Source: an uncultured Eubacteriales bacterium (GTDB lineage Bacteria > Bacillota > Clostridia > Oscillospirales > Oscillospiraceae). From it: a stretch of 64,000 nt of DNA. A model generated the notes under the pieces. It was not told the DNA's origin and ran no database searches. It was given only the letters and a program-made list of their open reading frames with translations. The stretch's first letter is position 1. Every line of letters begins with the position of its first letter. The position numbers and the translations under genes are program-made. Location of the stretch: assembly GCA_900544765.1 (NCBI GenBank), contig UQWI01000003.1, positions 1-64,000 on the forward strand, in the 5' to 3' direction. Of the stretch, positions 41,536 through 50,843 are shown piece after piece.

Positions 41536-43835
41536 GCCCTGGCGTCCACACGCACGGCGAGCACGGTCATGTCGTCGCCCTCGCCCATCTCTTCGCACGC
41601 TCTGCGCAGCACAGTGCGGGCCAGGGCCTTCATGTCCCGGCCGTCGCAATCGGCAAGGATGCTCCTGAGCCAGCCGTCCTGAGCTCCGGAAACCACCCCG
41701 TCGGAGGCGATGACCGCCACGCTCTCGGGGTGCAGGTGCATGTGCACCATGTCGGGCTTGGCCCCCTCCCCCGCCGTCATACCGGCCGCCAGGCTCTCGC
41801 AGTCTATGCGCCGCACGCTCTTACCACTGCGCACATAGCTCGGCGCGGCCCCGTACTTGTAGAAGCTGGCTTCGCCCGTGAAGAGGTCAATGTACATCAG
41901 GTCCACCGTGGCGTAGCCCCACTCGTCACCGTTGCGCAGGAGCATGACGCTGTTGAGTATCTTCATCGCCACGGCCGGGTCTACGCCGCTCCTGAGGAAG
42001 CGCTCGAGTATGGCGACGGCCTCACAGCTCTCCCCCGCCGCGTCCTCGCCGGAGCCCATGCCGTCGGAGAGTATGACGCACAGCGCGCCCGCATCGGTCT
42101 TGAAATACGTCCCCCGGTCGCCGCTCACGCGCTCTCCCGGCTTCTTGAGCGCCGCTATGCCCACGCTGGCGCAGAGCGGTTCCGCCTCCAGCAGCGTCAG
42201 CCTGCCCTCGGCGCCGTCGCAGGGAGTGCACAGCCTGACGCCCAGCACCGCCGAGAGCCTGTCCAGCCATGACGGGTCCTTCGTCAGCGCGCCGAGCCTG
42301 CCGGACTCTATGACCGCGCGCAGGCGGCCCGTGGAATCCCTGAACACAGCCGCGTCGGCCTCGATGTCAAGCGTACGCAGATAGCGCATCAGACGCCTCT
42401 CTGCGAGCGGGTCGGCCCCGTTCAGGCTGCCCAGCTCGTGCGAAACCTGGCTGAGTATCTCGGCAAAGTCGCGGTACTGCCCCCAGGCGGCGGCGCGGCC
42501 CTCCTTGAGCCGCTCGCGGTACTGCGCCCTGTAGGCCAGAGCGCGCAGCTCCCCGTTTACCGCCGCGACAAAGGCCGGCATGTTTACGCAGCGTATTCGG
42601 AACCACTCGGGCACGTCGCCCTCTTCCAGCCTGCCGCGCTCATTCATCGCCGCCGTCGCGCTGTTCAGAGCATCCAGCGTCTCCATGTAGCCTGATACCC
42701 AGCACTCGCCACGCTTGGCACATTTGGCGCAGGCAGCGCCCGCCGCGCGGTCGAACACGCGCGCCACATCGTTGTCGTTCACATACTCCGCGCCCCTCTG
42801 GGCCACGGCGCAGACGTCCATATAGGCGCGGGCTATGCCCTCCACCCGCCTTGAGGCGTACTTCCTGAGGCCGCTCTCGCCTACTCCGGGCGCCAGCGGC
42901 GTGACCAGTGCGCCCGCCTGAGTCAGTACGCCCGAGGGGATGAGCATAAACACCACGCTGGCCGCGAAGGCCTCGAAGAGAGGCGGCCAGTTGACCAGCT
43001 CCAGGCCCGAGACGTAAACCGCCAGGGCGTCGGAGACAACAAAGACAGATAGGAAGGCCAGGCGTCCGAAGCGGGAAAACACACCGGCGCACAGCGCCGA
43101 GAAGGCCCACGCCATCGTATAGAGCCCCGCCGTGCCGGCTGAGGCGTCCATCGCCAGGCCGAAGGCCGTGCCAGCCGCCGCTCCCGCGAATGAGCCGCCC
43201 TTGAGCGAGGCCGTCATAACCACCAGCAGTGCAAGTACGCGCCCAAGGCTCACAACGCCCATGAACTGGATGCGAGCCAGGCTCATCAGCGCGCAGGCCG
43301 CAAGGATGGCCACCGCGGCGTCATGCCTTTTGCCGGCCAGCTCCGTCAGAGCGCGCCTGGGTGAAAGAGCCTCGTGGAAGAAAAAAGCCCCTCCGGCGCA
43401 CAGCGCGCTCTCGGACACGATGCCCGGCAGCTCGTCCAGCAGTGAAAGTCCCGCCGCCGCGCAGCCCAGCAGGCCAGTTGCGGCCATGACCAGCCCCGCC
43501 GTCAGCGGGGCCGCCCAGGGCAGACGCGACCACTTCGCATCCTGAAAGATGAACAGCAGCGTAAACACCACCACGCAGCCCGCCGCGTAGCGTATGCCCC
43601 ACTCCAGCGGCCCGGTCACCAGATAGCCCAGCGCCGCTCCCGCGAGCGTAGACGCCCCATTCAGCCCTCCCGGCACCGCCGCGACCGCCGCAGCGCCGAA
43701 GGGCGCCAGCTTCCCCATGAGCTGTCCCGCCGACATAAGGAAGCCGCCCAGAAAATGTCCCATCGCCAGGGCCGAAACCCCCGCCAGATTCACATGGACC
43801 CTATCGGCCCGCTCTGCCCTGTCCTTGACCGCCAT
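41532..43835 (-). CDS. spoIIE: Stage II sporulation protein E-like phosphatase
   Basis: A 767-residue protein with about ten membrane helices in the first 320 residues, a central regulatory region and a C-terminal PP2C-type phosphatase domain (about 560-767) containing CVILSDGMGSGEDAAGES, YGAAPSYVRSG and VIASDGV. SpoIIE dephosphorylates SpoIIAA to release SigF in the forespore and also acts at the polar septum. The central region has a Cys cluster (CAKCAKRGECW). The ATG at 43835 is 8 bases after GGAGG. It indicates sporulation capacity. Confidence 0.88.
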   Translation of the reverse strand: MAVKDRAERADRVHVNLAGVSALAMGHFLGGFLMSAGQLMGKLAPFGAAAVAAVPGGLNGASTLAGAALGYLVTGPLEWGIRYAAGCVVVFTLLFIFQDAKWSRLPWAAPLTAGLVMAATGLLGCAAAGLSLLDELPGIVSESALCAGGAFFFHEALSPRRALTELAGKRHDAAVAILAACALMSLARIQFMGVVSLGRVLALLVVMTASLKGGSFAGAAAGTAFGLAMDASAGTAGLYTMAWAFSALCAGVFSRFGRLAFLSVFVVSDALAVYVSGLELVNWPPLFEAFAASVVFMLIPSGVLTQAGALVTPLAPGVGESGLRKYASRRVEGIARAYMDVCAVAQRGAEYVNDNDVARVFDRAAGAACAKCAKRGECWVSGYMETLDALNSATAAMNERGRLEEGDVPEWFRIRCVNMPAFVAAVNGELRALAYRAQYRERLKEGRAAAWGQYRDFAEILSQVSHELGSLNGADPLAERRLMRYLRTLDIEADAAVFRDSTGRLRAVIESGRLGALTKDPSWLDRLSAVLGVRLCTPCDGAEGRLTLLEAEPLCASVGIAALKKPGERVSGDRGTYFKTDAGALCVILSDGMGSGEDAAGESCEAVAILERFLRSGVDPAVAMKILNSVMLLRNGDEWGYATVDLMYIDLFTGEASFYKYGAAPSYVRSGKSVRRIDCESLAAGMTAGEGAKPDMVHMHLHPESVAVIASDGVVSGAQDGWLRSILADCDGRDMKALARTVLRRACEEMGEGDDMTVLAVRVDARA

Positions 43836-43869
43836 AACGCTTTCCTCCGTGCGTAAAGAGTTTACATAA

Positions 43870-43903
43870 ATTATAGGTTCTTCACTTATGAAAACCCTGT
43901 CAC
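43870..43903 (-). promoter_or_regulatory. Candidate Spo0A-type promoter of spoIIE
   Basis: On the minus strand GTGACA (43903-43898) and a perfect TATAAT (43875-43870) are separated by 22 bases, not 17. Over-long 21 to 22-base spacing is the hallmark of Spo0A-activated SigA promoters of spoIIE and spoIIG in Bacillus. A -35 at normal distance is not present. Confidence 0.5.
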
Positions 43904-44035
43904 TCGGCGCTGTAATATCCGATGTCTTTACGGGGAAAACGCGCACCGCCCTGTTGGAAAGCTGTTGATAAGCTGTGGGCGGGGAAATTGCTCACATTTC
44001 GCCATATTTTACTTGGCAATAATTAACTTTAACTT

Positions 44036-44070
44036 GGTGCAAAACAGCGCGCCCATTGCGGACGCGCTGT
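44036..44070 (-). terminator. Terminator of murC
   Basis: On the minus strand ACAGCGCG / CGCGCTGT followed by TTTTGCACC, 14 bases after the murC stop. Confidence 0.78.
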
Positions 44071-44083
44071 TGTACATACGGGT

Positions 44084-45451
44084 TTATTCTACAATGTCCT
44101 CGCCTATCTTGTATACGTCTCCGGCGCCGACGGTGAGTATGACGTCGCCGGGCCTGGCCGTGGCGCGCAGGCTGTTCTCTATCTCCCCGAAGTTGTCGAA
44201 GAAGAGGCTGCCCGGAATCTGGCGGGCCAAATCCGCGGAGGAAATCTGGAGCGTGTTGGTCTCCCTGGCGGCGTATATCTCCGCGAGGTAGGTTACGTCG
44301 GGGCGGCCCAGCTGCTCTATGAAGTCATCGAATAGCGCGGCCGTGCGCGTATAGGTGTGCGGCTGGAACACCAGGATGGTGCGCTTGTAGCCAAGCGGCT
44401 CCACCGCGTCCAGAAGGGCCTTGAGCTCTCCGGGGTGGTGGGCATAGTCGTCGTAGATGTCCGCGCCGTTAAACTTGCCCTTGAACTCGAAGCGCCTGCC
44501 CGCGCCGCTGAAGCCCGCGAGGCCGTACTTGACGGCGTTGGGCCGCACGCCCAGGCAGATGCAGGCCGCGGTGGCGGCGAGGGCGTTCTTGACGTTGTGG
44601 ATGCCTGGCACATGCAGCGTGACGTCTGTGAACAGACGCCCATGGCAGTATATGTCGAACTCACTGGCCGCGCCGACGCGGCGGATATTGCGCGCGTAGA
44701 CGTCCGCCTTATCCGTGAGGCCGAAGGTGAAGAGCTCGCGGCCGAGAGGGGCCAGGGTCTCCATCGTGTTGCGGTCGTCGAGGTTGGCGACAATCTTGCC
44801 GGTGGGCGGCACCTTTGCGGCGAACTTGCGGAAGCTGTCCTCCACGTCCTCCAGGCCGGTGAAGTAGTCGAGGTGGTCGGCCTCTATGTCCAGTATGACG
44901 GCGATGGTCGGATGGAAGGCCAGGAAACTGTCGCGGTACTCGCAGCTCTCGAGTATGATGGTGTCCCCGCCGCCGACACGGTGCCCGGCGTGCAGCAGGG
45001 GCAGCGTGCCGCCCAGCATGACGGTCGGGTCGCGCTCCGCGGCCATGAGTATGTGGGTGCACATGCTGGTCGTGGTGGTCTTGCCGTGGGTGCCCGCTAT
45101 ACACAGCGCGTTGGGGTAGTCGCACATGATTGCGCCCCAGGCCTCCGCGCGCTCAAAGACGGGGATGCCCCTAGCGTGGGCCTCGACAATCTCGCTGTTG
45201 TCATCGTGTACTGCGGCGGTACGCACGACGAACTGTATGTCCGGCGCAACGTTCATGGCGCTGTGTCCAATCTTCACATCTATGCCCAGGGAACGCAGAT
45301 GCTGCGTTTTCTCGCTCTCGGCCATGTCCGAGCCGTCGATGACCAGGCCCATGCCGGTGAGCACCTCGGCCAGCGGCGCCATGCTCACGCCGCCGATGCC
45401 TATCAGATGCCCTCTCATCCCGGGCTTAAGGTATTCCTGAAAATCTGCCAT
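44084..45451 (-). CDS. murC: UDP-N-acetylmuramate-L-alanine ligase
   Basis: A 455-residue Mur ligase adding L-alanine to UDP-MurNAc in the cytosolic phase of peptidoglycan synthesis. Motifs: N-terminal HLIGIGGVSMAPLAEVL, the ATP loop GTHGKTTTTSM, LESCEYRDSFLAF, and the C-terminal YDDYAHHPGELKALL. The start at 45451 follows AGGAGC. The family length is about 450. It is divergent from the CCA-adding enzyme gene and monocistronic here, away from the main mur cluster. Confidence 0.95.
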   Translation of the reverse strand: MADFQEYLKPGMRGHLIGIGGVSMAPLAEVLTGMGLVIDGSDMAESEKTQHLRSLGIDVKIGHSAMNVAPDIQFVVRTAAVHDDNSEIVEAHARGIPVFERAEAWGAIMCDYPNALCIAGTHGKTTTTSMCTHILMAAERDPTVMLGGTLPLLHAGHRVGGGDTIILESCEYRDSFLAFHPTIAVILDIEADHLDYFTGLEDVEDSFRKFAAKVPPTGKIVANLDDRNTMETLAPLGRELFTFGLTDKADVYARNIRRVGAASEFDIYCHGRLFTDVTLHVPGIHNVKNALAATAACICLGVRPNAVKYGLAGFSGAGRRFEFKGKFNGADIYDDYAHHPGELKALLDAVEPLGYKRTILVFQPHTYTRTAALFDDFIEQLGRPDVTYLAEIYAARETNTLQISSADLARQIPGSLFFDNFGEIENSLRATARPGDVILTVGAGDVYKIGEDIVE

Positions 45452-45558
45452 AATAGCTCCTGTCCAGCTGATAAAATGCGTGCCTTGCAAATATGCACTC
45501 TAACGATTATAATACATTATGCGTTCTAAGACAAGCTTTAAAACGGAGGTGCTGAAAA

Positions 45559-46689
45559 ATGCCGCCAGAATATGTACTTTTTGTAATGAACCGACTGACT
45601 GATGCGGGATATGAGGCATATATGGTGGGCGGCTGTGTGCGTGACACACTGCTGCGCCGCGTCCCCAACGATTACGACATCTCCACGAACGCGAAACCCG
45701 AGGCCGTTGAGGCCATCTTCAGCCGCACTATACCCACGGGTATACGCCACGGCACCGTCACAGTATTGTATGGCGGCGGCAAGTGCGAGGTGACAACCTA
45801 TCGCACCGAGGGCAGTTACAGCGACCACCGCAGGCCGGACAGCGTCAGCTTCACCAGCAGCCTGGAGGAGGACCTGGCCCGCCGCGACTTCACTGTAAAC
45901 GCCATGGCCATGGACGCAGCCGGAAACATTATTGACCCCTTTGGCGGACAGGACGACCTGAAAAAGCACATATTGCGCTGCGTGGGAGAGCCCAGGGAGC
46001 GCTTCTCCGAGGACGCGCTGCGCATGCTAAGGGCCATACGCTTTACCGCTCAGTTGGGCTTCCGCCGGGAGCGGGACGTGACGCGCGCAATTGCCGAATG
46101 TGCCGGGTTTGCCGCCAGCCTGTCCGCCGAGCGCGTGGCCTCCGAGATGGAGCTCATACTCGAGTCCCGCCGCCCGGAGTACATCTGGTCCGCAATAGAC
46201 TTTGGGCTGCTGGACGCCTTCCTCAAGCGCCCGCAGGACGTGGAGGGCAGAAAGCTCCTCCAAACCCTGCCTCTCACTTCGCGCTGGGCTTATTTCTGCT
46301 GCGACCTGGAGCGCTACGGCTGCGTGGCCTCGACAGCGGAGTTCCTGCGCTCGATGAAGCTCAGCAGGCACATGATAGACACCACTTCCGCCGCCGTAGA
46401 GGTGATGAAATCCGGCTCAAACGACTGGAAACGGCTGCTGCGCGACTACGGGCAGGAGGCTGTCCTGGCCGCCCACCCGAGGAGCCGCGCACTGCGCAGT
46501 GTGATAGCCTCCGGCGAGTGCTGCACACTCGACACACTGGCCGTCAAGGGCGGGGACATCGCAGATATGGGTCTCACGGGCGACGCTGTCGGCAACGCGC
46601 TCCGGCGCGCGCTGGACTATGTCATCGACCACCCCGAGGACAACGAGCGCGGCAAACTTATGGAGCTCATCAAGGAGGGTAAAATATGA
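45559..46689 (+). CDS. cca: CCA-adding tRNA nucleotidyltransferase
   Basis: A 376-residue class-II nucleotidyltransferase that repairs or adds the 3' CCA of tRNAs. Motif A GYEAYMVGGCVRDTLL followed by NDYDIST, motif C RRDFTVNAMAMD and the B/A-switch region EDALRMLRAIRFTAQLGF are seen. The C-terminal part is divergent and shorter than the usual HD-type, so a poly(A) polymerase function cannot be fully excluded. All tRNA genes in this window already encode CCA, so its role would be repair. The stop overlaps the next start (ATGA). Confidence 0.92.
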   Translation: MPPEYVLFVMNRLTDAGYEAYMVGGCVRDTLLRRVPNDYDISTNAKPEAVEAIFSRTIPTGIRHGTVTVLYGGGKCEVTTYRTEGSYSDHRRPDSVSFTSSLEEDLARRDFTVNAMAMDAAGNIIDPFGGQDDLKKHILRCVGEPRERFSEDALRMLRAIRFTAQLGFRRERDVTRAIAECAGFAASLSAERVASEMELILESRRPEYIWSAIDFGLLDAFLKRPQDVEGRKLLQTLPLTSRWAYFCCDLERYGCVASTAEFLRSMKLSRHMIDTTSAAVEVMKSGSNDWKRLLRDYGQEAVLAAHPRSRALRSVIASGECCTLDTLAVKGGDIADMGLTGDAVGNALRRALDYVIDHPEDNERGKLMELIKEGKI

Positions 46690-47237
46690 GTAAACTGGAA
46701 GAGCTGAGGGCCGAATGCCTGGAGTGCCGCCGCTGCAAGCTGTGCGAGACGCGTACAAACGTCGTATTCGGCACTGGCAACGAGCACGCCGATGTGATGT
46801 TCATAGGCGAGGGTCCCGGCGAGAACGAGGATTTACAGGGTGAGCCCTTTGTTGGACGCGGCGGGAAGCTGCTCGACGACATGCTGGAGCTCATATACCT
46901 GGATCGCAGCCAAGTGTACATCGCCAACATGGTCAAATGCCGCCCGCCCAAAAACCGCGACCCGCTACCAGAAGAGCAGAGCGCCTGCGCCGAGTGGCTC
47001 AGCCGCCAGCTGGAGCTCATCGACCCCAAACTCATCGTCTGTCTCGGCAGGATAGCCGCCATGCGCTTCATTCGCTCCGACTTCAAAATATCCCGCGAGC
47101 ACGGGCAGTGGTTCGACGTAAACGGCCGCAGGGTCATGGCTCTTTACCACCCTGCCGCGCTCCTGCGCGACCCCCACAAGCGCCCCGAGACCTTTGAGGA
47201 CCTCAAGCGCATCCGCGCCGCTATAGACGCACTTTAA
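46686..47237 (+). CDS. Family-4 uracil-DNA glycosylase (4Fe-4S)
   Basis: A 183-residue glycosylase that removes uracil from DNA. It has motif GEGPGENEDLQGEPFVGRGG, the NMVKCRPPKNRDP strand, and LYHPAALLRD with the catalytic His. The four iron-sulfur Cys are in ECRRCKLC at the N-terminus, KCRPP, and SACAEW. Translationally coupled to cca, and 19 bases before the DUF2156 gene. The length is a little short of the family norm (about 190 to 220). Confidence 0.93.
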   Translation: MSKLEELRAECLECRRCKLCETRTNVVFGTGNEHADVMFIGEGPGENEDLQGEPFVGRGGKLLDDMLELIYLDRSQVYIANMVKCRPPKNRDPLPEEQSACAEWLSRQLELIDPKLIVCLGRIAAMRFIRSDFKISREHGQWFDVNGRRVMALYHPAALLRDPHKRPETFEDLKRIRAAIDAL

Positions 47238-47256
47238 TACCTCAGGAAGGAAACAT

Positions 47257-48159
47257 ATGACCGAATTTCATCGAGTGACAATAGGCGACAAAGCCTTTGT
47301 CGACGGCTTTGTCACCGCTGAGAACTCACGCAGCGCCGACTTCAACTTCGGCAACATCTACCTCTGGGACAGCGCATACCAGCAAGAGCTGTCCCGCGCC
47401 GGGGACCGGCTGCTGGTAAAGCTCAAGTACGAGGATCTGCCCTTTTTCGCCTTCCCCATAGGCTCGGGCGACATACACCCGGCCATCGACGCCATTGAGG
47501 AGTTCTGCGCACACACGGGCTGCAGCCTGCGCCTGCGCGGCGTTACGGACGAGCACCGGGATTTGCTTGAGGACGCATACCCCGGACTCTTCGAGTTCAG
47601 CGAGGACAGGGACAACTTCGACTACATCTACCTGGCCGAGAAGCTTGCCACCTTCGCGGGCAAGAAGCTGCACGGCAAGCGCAACTTCTGCAACCGCTTC
47701 GAGAAGGAGCACAGCTGGGAATTCCGTCGCCTGACGCGCGAGCTCTTCCCTGTCTGCATGGAGATGCTGGGATTCTGGCAGCGCGAGTTCGACACGCCGC
47801 CCGACGGGCTAGAGGACGAGCACGGGGCCATCATCCGCGCCCTGATGCGCTGGGATGCGCTGAACCTGGAGGGCGGAGTCCTCTTCGCCGACGGCCAGTG
47901 CGTGGGCTTCACCGTGGGCGAGGTCATCAGCTCCGACACCTTCGACGTCCACTTTGAAAAGGCCTACGCCTCCATCCCCGGCGCGTACCCGATGGTCTGC
48001 CGCGAATTTGCCCGTCAGATTCTGGCCGACCATCCGGACATCGTCTACCTCAACCGAGAGGATGACATGGGCCACGAGAATTTGCGCTCCGCCAAGCTCG
48101 AATACCGGCCCGAGTTCCTGCTCAGGAAATACACAGCAAAGGTGACCGGACATGAGTGA
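47257..48159 (+). CDS. DUF2156 (GNAT-like, phosphatidylglycerol-lysyltransferase C-terminal type) protein
   Basis: A 300-residue soluble protein with two GNAT-like lobes. Matches to DUF2156 include NSRSADFNFGNIYLW near residue 25, YIYLAEKLATFAGKKLHGKR near residue 130, and FEKAYASIPGAYPMVCREFA followed by YLNREDDMG. Related domains transfer aminoacyl groups from aminoacyl-tRNA to lipids, but without the N-terminal membrane part a lipid substrate is uncertain. It overlaps the GNAT gene by eight bases. Role in this operon unknown. Confidence 0.85.
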   Translation: MTEFHRVTIGDKAFVDGFVTAENSRSADFNFGNIYLWDSAYQQELSRAGDRLLVKLKYEDLPFFAFPIGSGDIHPAIDAIEEFCAHTGCSLRLRGVTDEHRDLLEDAYPGLFEFSEDRDNFDYIYLAEKLATFAGKKLHGKRNFCNRFEKEHSWEFRRLTRELFPVCMEMLGFWQREFDTPPDGLEDEHGAIIRALMRWDALNLEGGVLFADGQCVGFTVGEVISSDTFDVHFEKAYASIPGAYPMVCREFARQILADHPDIVYLNREDDMGHENLRSAKLEYRPEFLLRKYTAKVTGHE

Positions 48160-48712
48160 TTACGTTTTCAGGCCCGCGAGGCAGGATGACCGCGCGGGCA
48201 TTACCGCCCTCTGGCAGGCGGTATTCCGTGACAGCGAGGCGTTTGTCTCCGCCTTTCTGGATCAAATGACCACCCCCGACGGCTGCTTTGTCGCAGAGCG
48301 CGGCGGCCGGATTTTGTCCATGGGCTTCCTGCTGACGGGCCCGAGGGCCGGGAATTACAGCTGCGCGTACATCTACGCCATGGCCACGCACATGGACCAT
48401 CGCGGCCACGGACTTGCGGGCAGGATAGCGCTTGCGCTCAGGGCTCAGGCCTACGGTAAGGGGATAGACATCGTGGCCACACTGCCCGCCGAAGAGAGCC
48501 TTGTCGACTGGTATTCGCGCCGCCTGGACATGTCGCCGGTGTTCAGGAAGGGCGGCGAAGGAGTGGAGTTCCCCGCCTCCTGGGCCAGCTTTGCCGTGGA
48601 ATACTGCCCTGAACACGACCCGGACACCCCCAACACCCTGCTCGCCTGCTCGCGCAGCCCCGCCGCATTGGCGGCAGTACACGGTCTCGGCTGGGAATAC
48701 CCTCTGGACTGA
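48152..48712 (+). CDS. GNAT-family N-acetyltransferase
   Basis: A 186-residue protein of the GNAT superfamily. The fold signature is clear: N-terminal FRPARQDDRAGITALWQAVF, central ACoA-binding strand and loop YIYAMATHMDHRGHGLAGRI, with the R/Q-x-x-G-x-G/A form HRGHGLAG, and a C-terminal variable part. Acceptor unknown. Last gene of the cca operon, ending before an intrinsic terminator. Confidence 0.85.
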   Translation: MSDYVFRPARQDDRAGITALWQAVFRDSEAFVSAFLDQMTTPDGCFVAERGGRILSMGFLLTGPRAGNYSCAYIYAMATHMDHRGHGLAGRIALALRAQAYGKGIDIVATLPAEESLVDWYSRRLDMSPVFRKGGEGVEFPASWASFAVEYCPEHDPDTPNTLLACSRSPAALAAVHGLGWEYPLD

Positions 48713-48755
48713 GGGGCTGCAGCCGGAGGCGGCGCGCCGTATCCCAAAACCACAT

Positions 48756-48785
48756 TCCCGCTCCTGTCCGGAGCGGGATTTTTTC
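48756..48785 (+). terminator. Terminator of the cca operon
   Basis: TCCCGCTC / GAGCGGGA stem with loop CTGTCCG, followed by TTTTTT. Confidence 0.9.
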
Positions 48786-48840
48786 TATGGAATTGACCGT
48801 TCCCCTTCCCTGCGCGTTATATATACGAGGAGGCGATGAG

Positions 48841-49323
48841 ATGGACAACACGCCTGTCCGGCCGGACGGTGAAATTGAACGCATAGTGGACGAGTACGCC
48901 TCCGAGCTGTTCCGGCTCTGCCTCGTTATGCTCAAAAATACGCACGACGCCGAGGACGCCGTGCAGGACACACTGCTGAGCTATTTGCAGCACGCGCCGG
49001 AATTTGAAAGCCGCGGGAGCGAGCGCTCCTGGCTCCTCACCGTTGCCGCCAACCGCTGCCGCGACTCTCTTCGCCGCGCCAAGCGCCACCCGAGCGTATC
49101 CATGGACGAGCTCACGGAGCTGGGCGCGACGGATGAGCACGCCCTTGTGCTGGACGCCCTGATGGCGCTGCCGGAGAAATTCCGCCTGGTACTCACGCTG
49201 CACTATGTGGAGGGCTACAGCACATCGGAAATAGCAGGCATGATAGGCCGCACGCCCTCCGCCGTGAAGATGCGGCTGCAAAAGGGCCGCAGGCTGCTCG
49301 AGGACACGCTGGGAAAGGAGTAG
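48841..49323 (+). CDS. ECF-type RNA polymerase sigma factor
   Basis: A 160-residue sigma-70 group IV factor. Region 2 is LFRLCLVMLKNTHDAEDAVQ followed by a short helix ending SERSWLLTVAANRCRDSLRR, and region 4 is LPEKFRLVLTLHYVEGYSTS with the helix-turn-helix EIAGMIGRTPSAVKMRLQ. The ATG at 48841 is 4 to 8 bases from AGGAGGCGATG. The next gene, starting 3 bases later, encodes a single-span membrane protein, a probable anti-sigma factor. Confidence 0.92.
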   Translation: MDNTPVRPDGEIERIVDEYASELFRLCLVMLKNTHDAEDAVQDTLLSYLQHAPEFESRGSERSWLLTVAANRCRDSLRRAKRHPSVSMDELTELGATDEHALVLDALMALPEKFRLVLTLHYVEGYSTSEIAGMIGRTPSAVKMRLQKGRRLLEDTLGKE

Positions 49324-49325
49324 AC

Positions 49326-50306
49326 ATGGACAGACTAAAACGCGCCGTGGACAGCATTGAGCCCGGCGAAGGCACAAAGGGAAGGCTGCTTGCGCGCCTC
49401 AAGGCATCCAGCCCGCCTGTGCGCCGGCGGAAACTGCGCCCCGGCGTACTCATCGCCGCGGCGGTTGCGGCCGCGCTGCTGGTGACGGGCGTGGGCGCGG
49501 TGTATGGGAGATACTTTGTTGGAAAGCAGGCACTAGCTCCAGGGGAAACGCCGAGTATTCAGTTCACCAATACCGGCGTTTTGAACGGCGACGCTCCGCA
49601 GGGCTACGGCATTGAATCCGTAGGACCCGGCTGGGGCATTGGACGCACGTTGGATTCATTTTATGAAAAAAACGGCGCCGTTTGGAACAAGCTGCGCAAT
49701 TGGGACAATGATGAATATCTCGGCGGCTCTACGTGCGGCGGTTACAACTGGACTGACTTTGAGGTCATATCAGGCGAGGGAGACATCCTGGTACGCGACG
49801 TCTTTGACACCGGCAGCAAGGCGGTCAAGCGGGAGTATATATCTTTCAATCCCCTTAACTTCTCGGATTATCTGGCTGAGTTTATCAACGTAGATTTTGG
49901 CAGGATTCAGGAGCGCTGCAGCCCTTTGGACATCCCTTACCTCTTTTACACAATCAAGGACCGCAGCGACAACTTAAAAGGCATATACTACTGCGCTGTT
50001 TTCGCCGAGGATTCGGGCGCAAACTTCCAGCTTAACTATACAGGCGATTGCAGAATAGAAAATCTGAGCGTACTTCCAGACTATGTTCTGGCCGAGGAAT
50101 ACGACAGCGTCTACACCTACACGAACTCCTCGGGCGTTGAATTCTTCATTTGCGCCAAAGACGAGCATGTGCTTGCCGAATGCCAATATATCATAGACGA
50201 AGGGCATAATTTAAGCAGCGACTGCCGAATTACAGTAGACGCCTCATTTATGACCACCGCCGACGTCGAAGCCGTGCTAGACTGCATAGAGCTGAACGTG
50301 CAATAA
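49326..50306 (+). CDS. Putative anti-sigma factor with extracytoplasmic domain
   Basis: A 326-residue protein: about 40 cytosolic residues (KRAVDSIEPGEGTKGRLLAR), one membrane helix (about 43-62), and a 260-residue extracytoplasmic domain with no recognised family. A short basic N-terminal helix, a single span and coupling to an ECF factor are typical of anti-sigma proteins. The extracytoplasmic part from about 49500 is less GC-rich than its surroundings, suggesting a divergent sensor module. The sensed signal is unknown. Confidence 0.72.
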   Translation: MDRLKRAVDSIEPGEGTKGRLLARLKASSPPVRRRKLRPGVLIAAAVAAALLVTGVGAVYGRYFVGKQALAPGETPSIQFTNTGVLNGDAPQGYGIESVGPGWGIGRTLDSFYEKNGAVWNKLRNWDNDEYLGGSTCGGYNWTDFEVISGEGDILVRDVFDTGSKAVKREYISFNPLNFSDYLAEFINVDFGRIQERCSPLDIPYLFYTIKDRSDNLKGIYYCAVFAEDSGANFQLNYTGDCRIENLSVLPDYVLAEEYDSVYTYTNSSGVEFFICAKDEHVLAECQYIIDEGHNLSSDCRITVDASFMTTADVEAVLDCIELNVQ

Positions 50307-50381
50307 AGCGTTGCGCGCTCAGAGGCCGAATGGTACAATGGTCAAAAAGGCAGGCGAAAGCCGGCTGTATAGGAGGCCATC

Positions 50382-50795
50382 ATGCTTGACACTGTACCCA
50401 ACGCCGAACAAATGGCTGCTTTAACAGGCGCTCAGCTGTATGAAGTGTGGAGCAAGCTCTGCGCTTTAATCGACGAGAGCTACGACATGGAACGCGTGTG
50501 GAATACCGGCGGCAAAGCCTGGACATACGAGTACAAATACCGCCGGGGCGGCAAAACTCTCTGCGCACTGTACGCCAGGGAGAATTGCATAGGCTTTATG
50601 GTCATTCTTGGGAAGGGCGAACGCGCGAAATTTGAAGCGGACAGGGAGCGCTACTCCGAGGAGGTCCAAAGGATTTACGACGAGGCCCGTACTTACCACG
50701 ACGGAAAATGGGTGATGTTTGAGCCGGAGGACACCTCGCTCTTCGTGGATTTTATGGGGCTTCTGAGCATCAAGAGAAAACCGAACAAGAAGTAA
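50382..50795 (+). CDS. DUF3788 family protein
   Basis: A 137-residue soluble protein with the DUF3788 pattern: EVWSKLCALIDESYDMERVW then YEYKYRRGGKTLCALYARE and FMVILGKGERAKFEA, ending in a KWVMFEP strand. The ATG follows TAGGAGGCC. Function of the family is unknown. It stands 75 bases after the anti-sigma gene and is followed by a terminator; it could be a target of that sigma factor. Confidence 0.85.
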   Translation: MLDTVPNAEQMAALTGAQLYEVWSKLCALIDESYDMERVWNTGGKAWTYEYKYRRGGKTLCALYARENCIGFMVILGKGERAKFEADRERYSEEVQRIYDEARTYHDGKWVMFEPEDTSLFVDFMGLLSIKRKPNKK

Positions 50796-50825
50796 AAAGC
50801 GCAGCCGGTTATCCGGCTGCGCTTT
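50796..50825. terminator. Bidirectional terminator
   Basis: AAAGCGCAGCCGG / CCGGCTGCGCTTT with loop TTAT, between the convergent DUF3788 and membrane-protein genes. Confidence 0.85.
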
Positions 50826-50843
50826 AACACATTGTTTATCTCA

